Assembly: GCA_018262715.1 (NCBI GenBank)
Contig: JADFDS010000002.1
Location: forward strand, 1-64,000
Length of the DNA stretch: 64,000 nucleotides
Source: Bacteroidota bacterium
GTDB lineage: Bacteria; Bacteroidota; Bacteroidia; Bacteroidales; VadinHA17
Direction: 5' to 3'
Shown: positions 28,348 through 37,713 of the stretch, in pieces
Layout of the letters: the number at the start of each line of letters is the position of its first letter
Numbering within the stretch: position 1 is the first letter of the stretch
The notes under the pieces: model-generated
Seen by the model: the letters and a program-made list of their open reading frames with translations, nothing else
The model's database searches: none
What the model was told of the DNA's origin: nothing
Made by a program: the position numbers and the translations under genes

Positions 28348-30750
28348 ATGAATAAATTCACCTTTCTGCTGCTGTTTTTAGCTCCGTTGATGAGCCTTAG
28401 CGCCCAGACAGTCACTGTTCTCAGTGCCGATGACGGCAAGCCGATAGCAGATGTGGCTGTATACAACGAAGCCAGAACACAGTTTGGCTATACCAATTAT
28501 TCAGGGAAGGTGAGCCTCTCGGGATTCAGCGGGGAACAGCCGGTCTTCTTCCAGCACTTTTCATACGAGAGGGTTTCGTTCACCACTGAAGAGCTTATGG
28601 CTGCAAAGTGGGTGGTGAAGCTCGAGACAAAAACCTTCGAGGTGGAGGAGTTCATCGTCTCCGCGAACCGATGGGAACAGAAATCGGAGGAAGTGCCCAA
28701 CCACATCAACGTGGTGGCGCTCCCGGCTGTAAAGATCATGAATCCGCAAACGGCAGCTGACCTGATCTCCATGGGCGACGTCTTCGTGCAGAAGAGCCAG
28801 CTCGGAGGAGGAAGCCCCATGATTCGTGGCTTTGCCACCAACAGGGTGCTTATTAACATTGACGGAGTGAGGATGAATAATGCCATCTACCGTGAAGGCA
28901 ACATTCAGAATGTCATTTCAATTGACCCGAACATAATAGAACGAACGGAAATCATCTTCGGACCGGGCGCCACCATGTACGGCAGCGATGCCCTCGGCGG
29001 GGTTATGGACTTCCATACCCGGAGGGCTCTCTTCTCTACGGGCGACTCCCTTTTCGTCAAGGCCGAAGCAATGGCTCGCTGGTCATCTGCCGCCGGCGAA
29101 CAGACTTATCACGCATGGATCAACGCCGGCGGCAGGAGGGTGGCCCTCCTGTCGTCAGTGACCTGGTCTGACTTCGGCGACCTTGTAATGGGATCAGTAT
29201 CACACTCGGAATACCTTCGCGACCTCTACCAGGAGCGTATCGGCAACCGTGACAGCGTGATTATGAACAGCAACCCCCGCAGACAGGTGGCTTCCGGCTA
29301 CAGGCAGATCAACACCACCAACAAGCTCCGCTTCAAGGCGGGAAAACACCTGGATATAGATCTGGCACACCATTACTCCCACCTCTCCGATGTCCCCCGC
29401 TATGACAGGCTCATCCAGGTAAAGGGCGGAACCCTGAGGTACGGCGACTGGTATTACGGGCCGCAGGTGTGGATGATGACCAACGCCTCGATGCGTTATA
29501 ACAGGCCTGCAAATCTCTTCGACGAAATCCGCCTCACAGTGGCAAGGCAGGATTACCGCGAGAGCCGTCATGACAGGGCGCTCAACAAAACTGACCTCAA
29601 TGAGCAGTTTGAAAAGGTAGGGATCTGGTCGGCCAACCTCGACTTCGACAAAAAGACCGGCAAAAGGGATAACCTGGCGTACTACGGAGCAGAATATGTA
29701 TGGAACACCATCCGCAGCACCGCCGATGTGAAAAATATTCTTACCGGGGAGACCGAGCCTGCCGGGTCACGCTATCCCAACGGGAAAAATATCTATAACA
29801 GCTTCTCCCTGTACGGTGGTTACAAGTTCAACCTGAGCAGTAAGTTCACAGTAAGCACGGGAGCCAGGTACAACTATGTCAGCCTGAACTCGGAGATAGC
29901 TGACAACTCATGGTATAACTTTCCGTTCACCACCATCGAGTCAGGTAACGGTGCCCTCACCGGTGCTGCCGGTGCCGTCTACAGGCCCGATGGCCGTACG
30001 GAGCTGACTGTCAACCTCTCCACCGGATTCAGGGCTCCGAACCTTGATGACCTGGGCAAGGTTTTTGAATCGGCCCCCGGGGTGCTGGTGGTGCCCAATC
30101 CTGACCTGAGACCGGAATACCTCTATAACATTGACCTTGGCGCATCAAGGGAGTTCGGCAAGATGCTCCTGGCAGAGGCGTCGGTCTTCTGGTCGTATCT
30201 TGACAATGCCATGGTGCGCAGAGAGTTTCTCTTCAACGGAGAACCCACATTTGTCTTCCAGGGCGAGGAGAGCCAGGTCTATGCCATGGTCAATGCCGGA
30301 TACGCAATTGTCTACGGCACCCAGCTGAAGGCCGAACTGCGACCCTCATCATTCATCAGGGTCAAATCATCACTCAGCCTCACTGCCGGACATGACGATG
30401 AGAAGGCTCCATTGAGGCACGTTCCGCCGCTGTTCGGGGCAACGCACCTGATCTATGAACGCTCGGTTCTCAAAGCCGACCTGTATGCGGTCTACAACGG
30501 AAGCATAACCAATGACAGAATGGCCCCCAGTGAGAAGGACAAACCATATCTCTATGCCGAAGACGAAAACGGCAACCCGTGGTCACCCGGATGGTTCACG
30601 CTTAACTTCAAAACCTCCTGGAACATCAGCAACAGGCTCGAACTGACAGCGGGGATAGAGAACCTGCTTGACCTCAGGTACAGACCCTACTCCTCAGGCA
30701 TCGCAGCACCCGGAAGAAACTTTATCGTTTCCGCCAGAATCAAGGTCTGA
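28348..30750 (+). CDS. TonB-dependent outer-membrane receptor
   Basis: From the ATG at 28348 the protein has 800 residues: a signal peptide (MNKFTFLLLFLAPLMSLSAQ), a carboxypeptidase-regulatory-like domain (about residues 20-100), a plug domain and a 22-stranded barrel ending in aromatic RPYSSGIAAPGRNFIVSARI. The plug has MIRGFATNRVLINIDGVRMN and IFGPGATMYGSDALGGVMDF, which resemble haem/haemoglobin-type receptors of this phylum more than SusC proteins. Haem or siderophore uptake is thus the best guess, not proven. No SusD partner is adjacent. An in-frame ATG at 28252 would place 32 residues before the signal peptide. Confidence 0.85.
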   Translation: MNKFTFLLLFLAPLMSLSAQTVTVLSADDGKPIADVAVYNEARTQFGYTNYSGKVSLSGFSGEQPVFFQHFSYERVSFTTEELMAAKWVVKLETKTFEVEEFIVSANRWEQKSEEVPNHINVVALPAVKIMNPQTAADLISMGDVFVQKSQLGGGSPMIRGFATNRVLINIDGVRMNNAIYREGNIQNVISIDPNIIERTEIIFGPGATMYGSDALGGVMDFHTRRALFSTGDSLFVKAEAMARWSSAAGEQTYHAWINAGGRRVALLSSVTWSDFGDLVMGSVSHSEYLRDLYQERIGNRDSVIMNSNPRRQVASGYRQINTTNKLRFKAGKHLDIDLAHHYSHLSDVPRYDRLIQVKGGTLRYGDWYYGPQVWMMTNASMRYNRPANLFDEIRLTVARQDYRESRHDRALNKTDLNEQFEKVGIWSANLDFDKKTGKRDNLAYYGAEYVWNTIRSTADVKNILTGETEPAGSRYPNGKNIYNSFSLYGGYKFNLSSKFTVSTGARYNYVSLNSEIADNSWYNFPFTTIESGNGALTGAAGAVYRPDGRTELTVNLSTGFRAPNLDDLGKVFESAPGVLVVPNPDLRPEYLYNIDLGASREFGKMLLAEASVFWSYLDNAMVRREFLFNGEPTFVFQGEESQVYAMVNAGYAIVYGTQLKAELRPSSFIRVKSSLSLTAGHDDEKAPLRHVPPLFGATHLIYERSVLKADLYAVYNGSITNDRMAPSEKDKPYLYAEDENGNPWSPGWFTLNFKTSWNISNRLELTAGIENLLDLRYRPYSSGIAAPGRNFIVSARIKV

Positions 30751-30788
30751 AATCAGGCAGTAGCCAATAACCACCAGGCAATAGTAAT

Positions 30789-30861
30789 ACCCCGCAGGGG
30801 TTCCGGAATTGTAAATGACCGGCACCAACCTGACCATTCCCCGTAGGGGATAAAGAATTTT
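30789..30861. repeat. Two small hairpins with a conserved AAGAATT-type tail
   Basis: The first hairpin is ACCCC-GCA-GGGGT at 30789-30801, followed by TTCCGGAATTGTAA. The second is TCCCC-GTA-GGGGA at 30838-30850, followed by TAAAGAATTTT. The stem sequences are similar and the tails share GAATT. Two further hairpins with different stems but the same tail are at 45134-45206. The 193 bp between the receptor gene and the next gene hold nothing else recognisable except a promoter candidate. Confidence 0.65.
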
Positions 30862-30888
30862 GCCCTCATGGCTTCCCTGCTTCTACCT

Positions 30889-30919
30889 TTTGGATTTCCA
30901 AAATGAATGCGTAATTTTC
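30889..30919 (+). promoter_or_regulatory. Candidate promoter for the GNAT-like gene
   Basis: TTTG at 30889-30892, a 19-bp spacer, then TAATTTTC at 30912-30919, one mismatch from TAnnTTTG. It supports the ATG at 30944 as start rather than an ATG at 30860. Confidence 0.45.
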
Positions 30920-30943
30920 AGAAATTTTGGTACTCAGAGGGTA

Positions 30944-32128
30944 ATGAACCGTGGTTACAGGCTTGCTGAACTCAGCAGCAAAAAAGACATCAGGGACTTT
31001 CATGATCTGCCGGCATTTATAAACAGGGAAGACAAGAATTGGATAAAGCCCCTCTTCAAGGATATTGAGACAATATTTCACCCTTCCTCCAACACGCTGT
31101 TCCGCACCGGCGAGGCAGTAAGGTGGCTGCTTCGCGATGACACTGGACATGCCGTTGGCCGGGTGGCGGCTTTCTATAGTAAGAAAATTGCGAGCGCCCA
31201 CGGAGAACAGGTGGGGGGAATGGGTTTCTTCGAATGCATTAACGACAGGGAGGCTGCGGCAATACTGTTTGACGCCTGTCGCAACTGGCTGGAGGAGAAG
31301 GGAATGAAAGTGATGGAGGGACCTGTGAACTTCGGTGACCGCGACCGCTGGTGGGGATTGCTGGTTGACGGATTCATGCCCCCGAACTACTGCATGCCCT
31401 ATAACCCGCCATACTACAGGGAACTTTTCGAGGCATACGGATTCAGGAACTATTTCGACCAGTACACATACCACATGCCTGTTGACGACAGCAGGCTTGA
31501 TGCTGTAATCAGGGAAAAGGCGGAAAGGATCTTCAGCAACCCTGACTATACATTCAGGTATATGACCCTGAAAGAGTTGCGTGACATTTCCCGTAACTTT
31601 ATGATAGTCTATAACAAGGGGTGGGCACGGTTCCCGGGTGTCAAGACAATCAGCGAGGGCCATGCAAAGCTTATCCTCAAAAGCATCAGGCCGGTGCTTG
31701 ACGAGAAACTTCTCTGGTTCGGCTTCTACAGGAATGAACCCATCTGCTTCTTCATAATGCTCCCCGAGGTCAACCAGATTGTCAGGCATCTCAACGGCAA
31801 GCTCAATCATGTCGGAAGGTTGAAATTCCTGTGGTACAGGCATATTAAAAATGAACTGACCAAGGCATTCGGCCTGATCTTCGGCATTGTGCCGGAACAT
31901 CAGCGCAAGGGGGTGGAGGGAGCTCTGATAATGTCATTCGCCAGGTTGGCGATGTCTGACAGGTTTCCGTACAAAGAGCTGGAATTTAACTGGATAGGCG
32001 ACTTCAATCCCTCAATGATGCACCTTCTTGACCAGATAGGCGCAAAAATAATCAAGACGCACATCACATACCGGTACCTGTTTGACAGGGATGCACCCTT
32101 CGAGAGGGCCCCGGTGGTCAATGCGTGA
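30944..32128 (+). CDS. GNAT-like acyltransferase-fold protein
   Basis: From the ATG at 30944 the protein has 394 residues. The region with VAAFYSKKIASAHGEQVGGM followed by FFECINDREAAAILFDAC matches the GNAT-type acetyl-CoA-binding pattern, and a second half includes RKGVEGALIMSFARLAM. The family is common in Bacteroidota and usually annotated only as N-acetyltransferase-like; the substrate is unknown. The last 11 bp overlap the 3' end of the convergent trpS gene. Confidence 0.75.
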   Translation: MNRGYRLAELSSKKDIRDFHDLPAFINREDKNWIKPLFKDIETIFHPSSNTLFRTGEAVRWLLRDDTGHAVGRVAAFYSKKIASAHGEQVGGMGFFECINDREAAAILFDACRNWLEEKGMKVMEGPVNFGDRDRWWGLLVDGFMPPNYCMPYNPPYYRELFEAYGFRNYFDQYTYHMPVDDSRLDAVIREKAERIFSNPDYTFRYMTLKELRDISRNFMIVYNKGWARFPGVKTISEGHAKLILKSIRPVLDEKLLWFGFYRNEPICFFIMLPEVNQIVRHLNGKLNHVGRLKFLWYRHIKNELTKAFGLIFGIVPEHQRKGVEGALIMSFARLAMSDRFPYKELEFNWIGDFNPSMMHLLDQIGAKIIKTHITYRYLFDRDAPFERAPVVNA

Positions 32129-33113
32129 ATGGCCTGTAGCCAATAATCTCCCTGACCTCACGGATGGTTTTTGAAGCGCTGGCCCTTGCCTTCTCCGCAC
32201 CACTTGCCACAACCTTTCCGAGATAATCCGGATCATTGAGTATCTCGTTGATCCTTATCCTGATGGGATCAGTAACCCTGATGATGTCCTCGGCAAGCTG
32301 CTTCTTCAGGTCGCCGTACCTTATCTGGCATGTGGCGTGCTGCTCACGGAAATGCTGAAGCGTGGAGGATTCAGAGACCACCTCCATTATTGTAAAAAGG
32401 TTTTTGACCGGTTCTGACGGTTCGGCACCCGGTTTCTCCGGCCCGGTATCGGTAACGGCTTTCATTACCTTCTTCCGGATCTCTGCAGGCGTATCGGCCA
32501 GGAAAATGCCATTCCCCTCGCTCTTGCCCATCTTACCCGTACCATCAAGGCCCGGGATCTTTATAAGTTGCCTGCCGAAATTATAGGCATCGGGCTCCGG
32601 GAAATATTCCACGCCGTACATTGTATTGAAGCGGCGGGCAAACCGGCGGGTCATCTCGAGGTGCTGCTCCTGGTCCTTTCCCACCGGCACCTTGTGAGCC
32701 CTGTGAATGATAATATCAGCCGCCATCAGCACCGGGTAGGTCAGCAGGCCTGCATTGATGTTGTCAGGGTGCTTGCGGATCTTCTCCTTGAATGAAGCAG
32801 TACGCTCAAGCTCCCCTACATAGGAAATCATGTTCAGCAGAAGATAAAGCTCGGTCACTTCGGGCACATCGCTCTGCACATAGACTGTTGCCTTCTCCGG
32901 ATCAATTCCTGCCGCAAGGTATTCGGCAAGCACCTGCCTGATGTTGCCATGAATGTCATCAGGATGCGGATGTGTCGTAAGTGAGTGATAATCTGCTACA
33001 AAGAAAAAACAATTATTCTCATCCTGCATCCTGAGGAAATTCTTCAGAGCGCCAAAATAATTTCCCAGGTGAAGATTGCCCGTCGACCGTATCCCGCTTA
33101 CTACTGTATCCAT
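32118..33113 (-). CDS. trpS: Tryptophan--tRNA ligase
   Basis: This class I synthetase charges tRNA-Trp. The protein has 331 residues. The HIGH-like motif is GNLHLGN (residues 12-18), and the KMSKS-like loop reads KMGKS (GTGKMGKSEGN), with Gly at the third position. TYPVLMAADI and VPVGKDQEQHLEMTR are also conserved. It is divergent from rbfA. The minus-strand -7 element TATTTTTG lies at 33134-33141. Its 3' end overlaps the GNAT-like gene by 11 bp. Confidence 0.96.
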   Translation of the reverse strand: MDTVVSGIRSTGNLHLGNYFGALKNFLRMQDENNCFFFVADYHSLTTHPHPDDIHGNIRQVLAEYLAAGIDPEKATVYVQSDVPEVTELYLLLNMISYVGELERTASFKEKIRKHPDNINAGLLTYPVLMAADIIIHRAHKVPVGKDQEQHLEMTRRFARRFNTMYGVEYFPEPDAYNFGRQLIKIPGLDGTGKMGKSEGNGIFLADTPAEIRKKVMKAVTDTGPEKPGAEPSEPVKNLFTIMEVVSESSTLQHFREQHATCQIRYGDLKKQLAEDIIRVTDPIRIRINEILNDPDYLGKVVASGAEKARASASKTIREVREIIGYRPFTH

Positions 33114-33236
33114 TAATAAAATATTAGCAGCTGCAAAAATAGCTATTATTCACGAATTCATTTCATTTCCGGCAGGATCAGTCAGGAGTGTCGGTACCGA
33201 ACTTATTTCGTACTTTTGCGGCGTAATTCATGCACA

Positions 33237-33575
33237 ATGGAATCGACACGGCAGAAGAAAGTTGCACGTCTGGTGCATAAGGAGCTTGCGGAGATCATCA
33301 TGCATCACGGGACAGAACTTGCGCCCGGGAAGATGATATCGGTGACCACGGTGCGCGTCAGTCCTGACCTGTCCCTCGCAAAGACATGGATCAGCGTCTT
33401 TCCTTCCGAAGGATCTGCCGCTACCCTTGAAGTTTTACGTACCAGCGTACCCAGACTGAGGTATGAGCTGGGACAGAAGGTGCGCAACCAGTTGCGAATC
33501 GTTCCCGAAATCGCTTTTTTCATTGACGACAGCAACGACTATATCGACAATATTTCCAAACTGCTCAAGGAATAA
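33237..33575 (+). CDS. rbfA: 30S ribosome-binding factor RbfA
   Basis: RbfA helps mature the 5' end of 16S rRNA in the 30S subunit. From the ATG at 33237 (MESTRQKKVARLVHKELAEI) the protein has 112 residues, with the KH-like ISVTTVRVSPDLSLAKTWISV segment split by its loop and the RIVPEIAFFIDDS end. A TTG at 33216 would extend it by seven residues without support. A perfect -7 element TACTTTTG is at 33211-33218. It heads a five-gene operon; the methyltransferase gene starts 5 bp after its stop. Confidence 0.93.
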   Translation: MESTRQKKVARLVHKELAEIIMHHGTELAPGKMISVTTVRVSPDLSLAKTWISVFPSEGSAATLEVLRTSVPRLRYELGQKVRNQLRIVPEIAFFIDDSNDYIDNISKLLKE

Positions 33576-33580
33576 GCCCG

Positions 33581-34396
33581 ATGCACTATGACCCGATCAA
33601 GGATCTCCTGGGGCAGGTTTTTAACCGCCATCCGCTTCTGCGGAAGCTCTTCTACCGGCTGCTGAACATCCTGCTCCTCCGTTCATGGCACGTCAGGAGG
33701 GCACTGAAAAACCTGGGGCCTTCGCTTCCGGACAGCGCAAATGTCCTTGATGCCGGGATGGGCTTCGGCCAGTACTCGTGGTGGATGGCCTCGCATTTCA
33801 CTTCGTGGCAGATCACCGCGGCTGATATTAAGAGCGAACAGGTGGCAGACTGCAACGAATTCTTCCGCCGGACCAAACTTGCAACAAGGGTGCACGCCGT
33901 TGAGGCTGACCTTGTTACCTGGAGCAGCGTGGAGAGTTATGACCTGATCCTTTGCGTTGACGTAATGGAACATATTGCTGAAGACCGCACTGTTTTCGCC
34001 AATTTCCTGAAGATGACTGCCGGGGGCGGTTACCTGGTCATCTCGACCCCCTCGGACCAGGGCGGTTCGGATGTCCATTCCGACGGCGACACGTCGTTCA
34101 TCGGTGAACATGTGCGCGACGGATATGCCAGGGAGGAGATAACGGAGAAGCTCCGGACCGCAGGATACACAGAGGTCAGCGTGTCATATACCTACGGCAC
34201 CCCGGGCAGCATTGCATGGAGGCTTTCGATGAAATATCCGGTCATCATGCTCTCAGCATCAAAACTCTTCTTTATTCTGCTGCCTTTCTACTATCTTGCC
34301 GTTATGCCGTTCGTGCTGGCGCTCAACTGCGCAGACCTGAACGGGAGCCACCGGAAGGGAACCGGGTTGCTGGTAATTGCCCGCAGGAGCAGATGA
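33581..34396 (+). CDS. Class I SAM-dependent methyltransferase
   Basis: The protein has 271 residues. SAM-binding motif I is VLDAGMGFGQYSWWMA, with an acidic residue in AADIKSEQ and the motif LILCVDVMEHI characteristic of this fold. The C-terminal part has a hydrophobic segment (about residues 220-250, FFILLPFYYLAVMPFVLAL), so it may be membrane-attached. The substrate is unknown. It lies 5 bp after rbfA and overlaps the next gene in an ATGA junction. Confidence 0.85.
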   Translation: MHYDPIKDLLGQVFNRHPLLRKLFYRLLNILLLRSWHVRRALKNLGPSLPDSANVLDAGMGFGQYSWWMASHFTSWQITAADIKSEQVADCNEFFRRTKLATRVHAVEADLVTWSSVESYDLILCVDVMEHIAEDRTVFANFLKMTAGGGYLVISTPSDQGGSDVHSDGDTSFIGEHVRDGYAREEITEKLRTAGYTEVSVSYTYGTPGSIAWRLSMKYPVIMLSASKLFFILLPFYYLAVMPFVLALNCADLNGSHRKGTGLLVIARRSR

Positions 34397-35628
34397 AGCT
34401 GTCACTCTACATAGCAAAAAGATACCTCTTCGCAAAAAAATCGCGGAACGCCATCAACGTGATCTCAGCCATCTCAGTGGCAGGGGTGACAGTCGGAACA
34501 ATGGCGCTGATAACCATCCTCTCGGTCTTTAACGGCCTGGAAGATATGGTCAGAAGCATCTTCAGCACCTCTGACCCGGAGATAAAAATCACCCCCGTTG
34601 CCGGGAAGGTGTTCACCCCCGACAGTCTCATGCTGAAAAAGCTGGCTTCCGCCGAAGGTGTTGACGTCTATGCGATGACACTGGAGGAAAATGCTCTCCT
34701 CCGCTATGATGAGCAGCAATATATAGCTACCGTGAAGGGAGTGTCACTCAACTATGCCGCTGTCACTGACCTCGATACCGCAATGTGGGACGGTAACTTC
34801 ATCCTGCAGGGCGAAAACGGGAATCCCTATGCAGTAGCCGGACTGGGTGTGGCAAACTACCTCGGAATGCGGCTTAACTTTATCTCCCCTCTGGCAATTT
34901 ATATTCCTGACCGGAAGGCAAAAATCAGGGGAACGCCTGACAATGAGTTCACAAGGAAGTATATTTTCCTCTCGGGAATCTTTGCTGTCGAACAGGAATT
35001 CGATTCAAAATATGTCTTCCTCCCCCTTGACTTTACCAGGGAACTGCTCGACTACACCGACGAGGTAAGTTCCATAGAGGTGAGGATGAAACCCGGAGCT
35101 GATGAGAAAAAGACGCAGAATGCAATCAGGGAGGCAATGGGTGACGGTTTCCGCGTGCAAAACCGCTATGAGCAGCAGGAGATATTTTACAAGGTGATGA
35201 AGGCTGAGAGGCTGGCTATCTTCGTTATCCTCTCATTCATCCTGATCATCGCTTCTTTCAATATCATCGGATCACTGACGATGCTGATTATTGAAAAAGA
35301 GAGGGATATAAGCATCCTGAAAAGCCTGGGGGCAGATAACCGCCTGATCAAACGGATATTCATCTATGAGGGCTGGATGATATCCTTTATCGGAACCATC
35401 ATTGGCCTCCTGCTGGGATTCGTCCTCTGTGCGGCACAGCAGCACTTCGGCATCGTCAAGCTGGCAGGTGAGTCGTTGCTTATTGACGCCTATCCCGTCA
35501 GGATGCGCCTGGCTGACTTCTTCGTGGTTGCTGCAACGGTGCTTGCAATAGGTTACGCAGCAGCATGGTACCCTGTTCATTATCTCTCGCGCAGGCAACT
35601 TAAAGACAAGGAAAAAGCCATTAAATGA
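34393..35628 (+). CDS. LolC/LolE-type ABC transporter permease (FtsX family)
   Basis: From the ATG at 34393 the protein has 411 residues. One N-terminal and three C-terminal membrane helices enclose a large periplasmic domain. The start MKLSLYIAKRYLFAKKSRNA, the NVISAISVAGVTVGTMALI segment and the cytoplasmic loop IEKERDISILKSLGAD are typical of LolC/E, which help extract lipoproteins from the inner membrane for transport to the outer one. No LolD-type ATPase is adjacent. It overlaps both neighbours by 4 bp. An upstream in-frame ATG (34216) lies inside the methyltransferase gene. Confidence 0.88.
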   Translation: MKLSLYIAKRYLFAKKSRNAINVISAISVAGVTVGTMALITILSVFNGLEDMVRSIFSTSDPEIKITPVAGKVFTPDSLMLKKLASAEGVDVYAMTLEENALLRYDEQQYIATVKGVSLNYAAVTDLDTAMWDGNFILQGENGNPYAVAGLGVANYLGMRLNFISPLAIYIPDRKAKIRGTPDNEFTRKYIFLSGIFAVEQEFDSKYVFLPLDFTRELLDYTDEVSSIEVRMKPGADEKKTQNAIREAMGDGFRVQNRYEQQEIFYKVMKAERLAIFVILSFILIIASFNIIGSLTMLIIEKERDISILKSLGADNRLIKRIFIYEGWMISFIGTIIGLLLGFVLCAAQQHFGIVKLAGESLLIDAYPVRMRLADFFVVAATVLAIGYAAAWYPVHYLSRRQLKDKEKAIK

Positions 35629-36407
35629 AGACGGTATACAAAATATTCGTTGTGACTGTCATGCTGATGATTATGTCATGCGGCGACTCGGAAAATGAAA
35701 AACCGTCGCGGAAGATGCGCATCCCGGAAGATAAGCTTGTCAGGATACTCACTGACACCTATCTGACGGCAGGTATGATGGATCTCATTTCCATGAGGGA
35801 GACCTGGGCTCAGCGTGACTCAATTCAGAACTATGCAGATGTCATAGAGAGCCACGGTTATACCTATGAACAGTTTGAAACCACGATGAGGTACTATTTC
35901 ACGGGTAAACCCAGGAAGCTGTCAAGGATATATGACAGGGTAACCGGGAACCTGCTTGAACTGGAAACGGAAGTGATGACCCAACAGAATGCGGTGAAGC
36001 CTTCTGAAAAAAACCTCTGGACAGGCAAGCCCGACTACCGCCTGCCGGAAGACTTCACCCGTGATCCTGTCTGGTTTGACATCCCGGTTGACAGGCCCGG
36101 TGAATATATCCTTAAGGCCGACATCCGTGTTTTTGAAGACGATAAGAGTCTTAATCCGAGGGTCACCGTTTACTTCAGCTACCCTGACAGCACCGGAGAG
36201 GAAAAGCGCGACTACTGGCAGGAAATCTTCCTTGGAAAGGACGGGCAGATCCGTAACGTTCAGATCAGCCATACCCTTGACAGTATTCCCGGCTCACGCC
36301 TGCGCGGATGGCTCCTGAATCATGACAACCAGCCTGGTAAGTGGGAAAAGCATGCCCGCATAGCGAATATCAGAATAGTGCACGCTGACGACTTCGCAGT
36401 ACAGTGA
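35625..36407 (+). CDS. DUF4296 family lipoprotein
   Basis: The 260-residue protein has a lipoprotein signal ending in LMIMSC, with the Cys at residue 19. The region RIPEDKLVRILTDTYLTAGM and the YTYEQFETTMRYYF segment mark the Bacteroidota DUF4296 domain (about residues 30-120). The rest is a beta-rich domain of unknown fold. The function is unknown. It overlaps the LolC/E gene (ATGA) and the amidohydrolase gene (GTGA), so it is translated with them. Confidence 0.8.
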   Translation: MKTVYKIFVVTVMLMIMSCGDSENEKPSRKMRIPEDKLVRILTDTYLTAGMMDLISMRETWAQRDSIQNYADVIESHGYTYEQFETTMRYYFTGKPRKLSRIYDRVTGNLLELETEVMTQQNAVKPSEKNLWTGKPDYRLPEDFTRDPVWFDIPVDRPGEYILKADIRVFEDDKSLNPRVTVYFSYPDSTGEEKRDYWQEIFLGKDGQIRNVQISHTLDSIPGSRLRGWLLNHDNQPGKWEKHARIANIRIVHADDFAVQ

Positions 36408-37513
36408 CAGTGAGAAGAATATCTGCCCAATACCTGTTTACCTCGGCCGGAAGGCCACTCAGGAGAGGCATCGTCACCGTTGCCGGCGACGGCACCGTGA
36501 CCGGTGTCGAGGATACCGGCGGCTCTCTCAGGGAGAGTGCTTCAACGGAGTTTTACAACGGCGTTATCATCCCGGGATTTGTCAACTGCCATTCGCATCT
36601 TGAGCTTTCCCATATGCGCGGCCTTATTCCCGCCGGAGGCGGACTGAGTGACTTCATTGTCTCCGTTCGCGACAGGCGCGAGGCATCAGATGATGAAATC
36701 ATGGCTGCTGTCCGGGCCGCCGACATTGAAATGCGTTCGGGCGGGGTGGTGGCTTGCGGCGATATCTCAAACAGCCCGGTCACTGCGGTCACAAAAAGCA
36801 AAAGCCCCATCCGCTACATCACCTTCGCCGAGGTCTTCGGCCTGGACCCGGCTGTTGCGGAAGTCCGCATGCGGGGAGCCCTTGAGGTGTGTGAGGAGAT
36901 GAGGCGCCGGAGTCTTCAGGCACAGGTGACACCTCACTCACTCTATTCCGTCTCCGCTCCCCTTTCTGAAATGATAAGGGAACAGATTTCACCTGATTCA
37001 GTCATCTCACTTCATTTCCTGGAATCGGATGACGAGCGCAAAATGGCACAGGGCCACGCAGATGCAGCTCTTGGCCTCTCCCGTCTTGCATCACGCTTGT
37101 TGCTGGTACACAACACGGTGATCACCAGGGAGGAGGCACTGAAGGTGGCATCTGCAGGGAACACCTGGTTCTGCCTCTGCCCATCGTCAAACATGTATAT
37201 ATCCGGTAAGATGCCACCCGCTGCGATGCTGCGGGAATTGACCGGTAAGATTGCAGTGGGAACTGACAGCCTTGCATCGACATGTCGGCTGAGCATGATC
37301 AGCGAGTTGCTGCTCCTTCAGGAGGCCGTGCCGGGCATCCCCGCGGAGGAACTGATAAGGTGGGGGACGATCAACGGGGCCATGGCACTGAAGTGTGATG
37401 ACATACTCGGATCAATAGAACCCGGCAAGCGCCCCGGCCTGCTGTTGGTGGAGCCGTTCGACCTGCAGAATATGCGCCTGCTTCCGGAGAGCCGGGTGCG
37501 GAGACTGGTATAA
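36404..37513 (+). CDS. Amidohydrolase-family metal-dependent hydrolase
   Basis: The 369-residue protein has the metal-binding HxH motif in NCHSHLELSHM, a later His in LLVHNTV and an Asp in VGTDSLAS, the ligands of the chlorohydrolase/deaminase branch of the amidohydrolase superfamily. The substrate is unknown. The start is a GTG at 36404 (GTGA overlap) or the GTG two codons later; no ATG fits. The last 13 codons and stop are part of a tandem duplication that continues past the gene. Confidence 0.82.
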   Translation: MTVRRISAQYLFTSAGRPLRRGIVTVAGDGTVTGVEDTGGSLRESASTEFYNGVIIPGFVNCHSHLELSHMRGLIPAGGGLSDFIVSVRDRREASDDEIMAAVRAADIEMRSGGVVACGDISNSPVTAVTKSKSPIRYITFAEVFGLDPAVAEVRMRGALEVCEEMRRRSLQAQVTPHSLYSVSAPLSEMIREQISPDSVISLHFLESDDERKMAQGHADAALGLSRLASRLLLVHNTVITREEALKVASAGNTWFCLCPSSNMYISGKMPPAAMLRELTGKIAVGTDSLASTCRLSMISELLLLQEAVPGIPAEELIRWGTINGAMALKCDDILGSIEPGKRPGLLLVEPFDLQNMRLLPESRVRRLV

Positions 37514-37606
37514 CATATGTATCTGCTCCCTGAGAGCCGCGTGTGGAGACTCGTATAGCACTTGCGTCTGCTTCCGGAGAGCCGGGTTCGGAGATTGGCA
37601 TAGTCC
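37472..37606. repeat. 45-bp tandem repeat duplicating the 3' end of the amidohydrolase gene
   Basis: Three units start at 37472, 37517 and 37562. Unit 1 is the translated end of the gene (MRLLPESRVRRLV, then TAA). Units 2 and 3 would encode MYLLPESRVWRLV and LRLLPESRVRRLA, each ending in TAG in the same frame. Most differences between copies fall at synonymous codon positions even though units 2 and 3 lie after the stop. The rest of 37607-37713 has no feature I can identify. Confidence 0.9.
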
Positions 37607-37713
37607 CCCCCGCAGTCGCCGGCATGAACCTGGCCCTGGCAGGCATATACTTCACCGCAGAGCCGGATATGCATATTATCGTAAATTTGTAGCCTTGATC
37701 AATCATTCGCGTA

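Noticed and set aside
30866-31900. 344-codon minus-strand open frame opposite the GNAT-like gene
   Set aside because: It lies fully within a gene with clear family sequence on the other strand; its translation has no family likeness.
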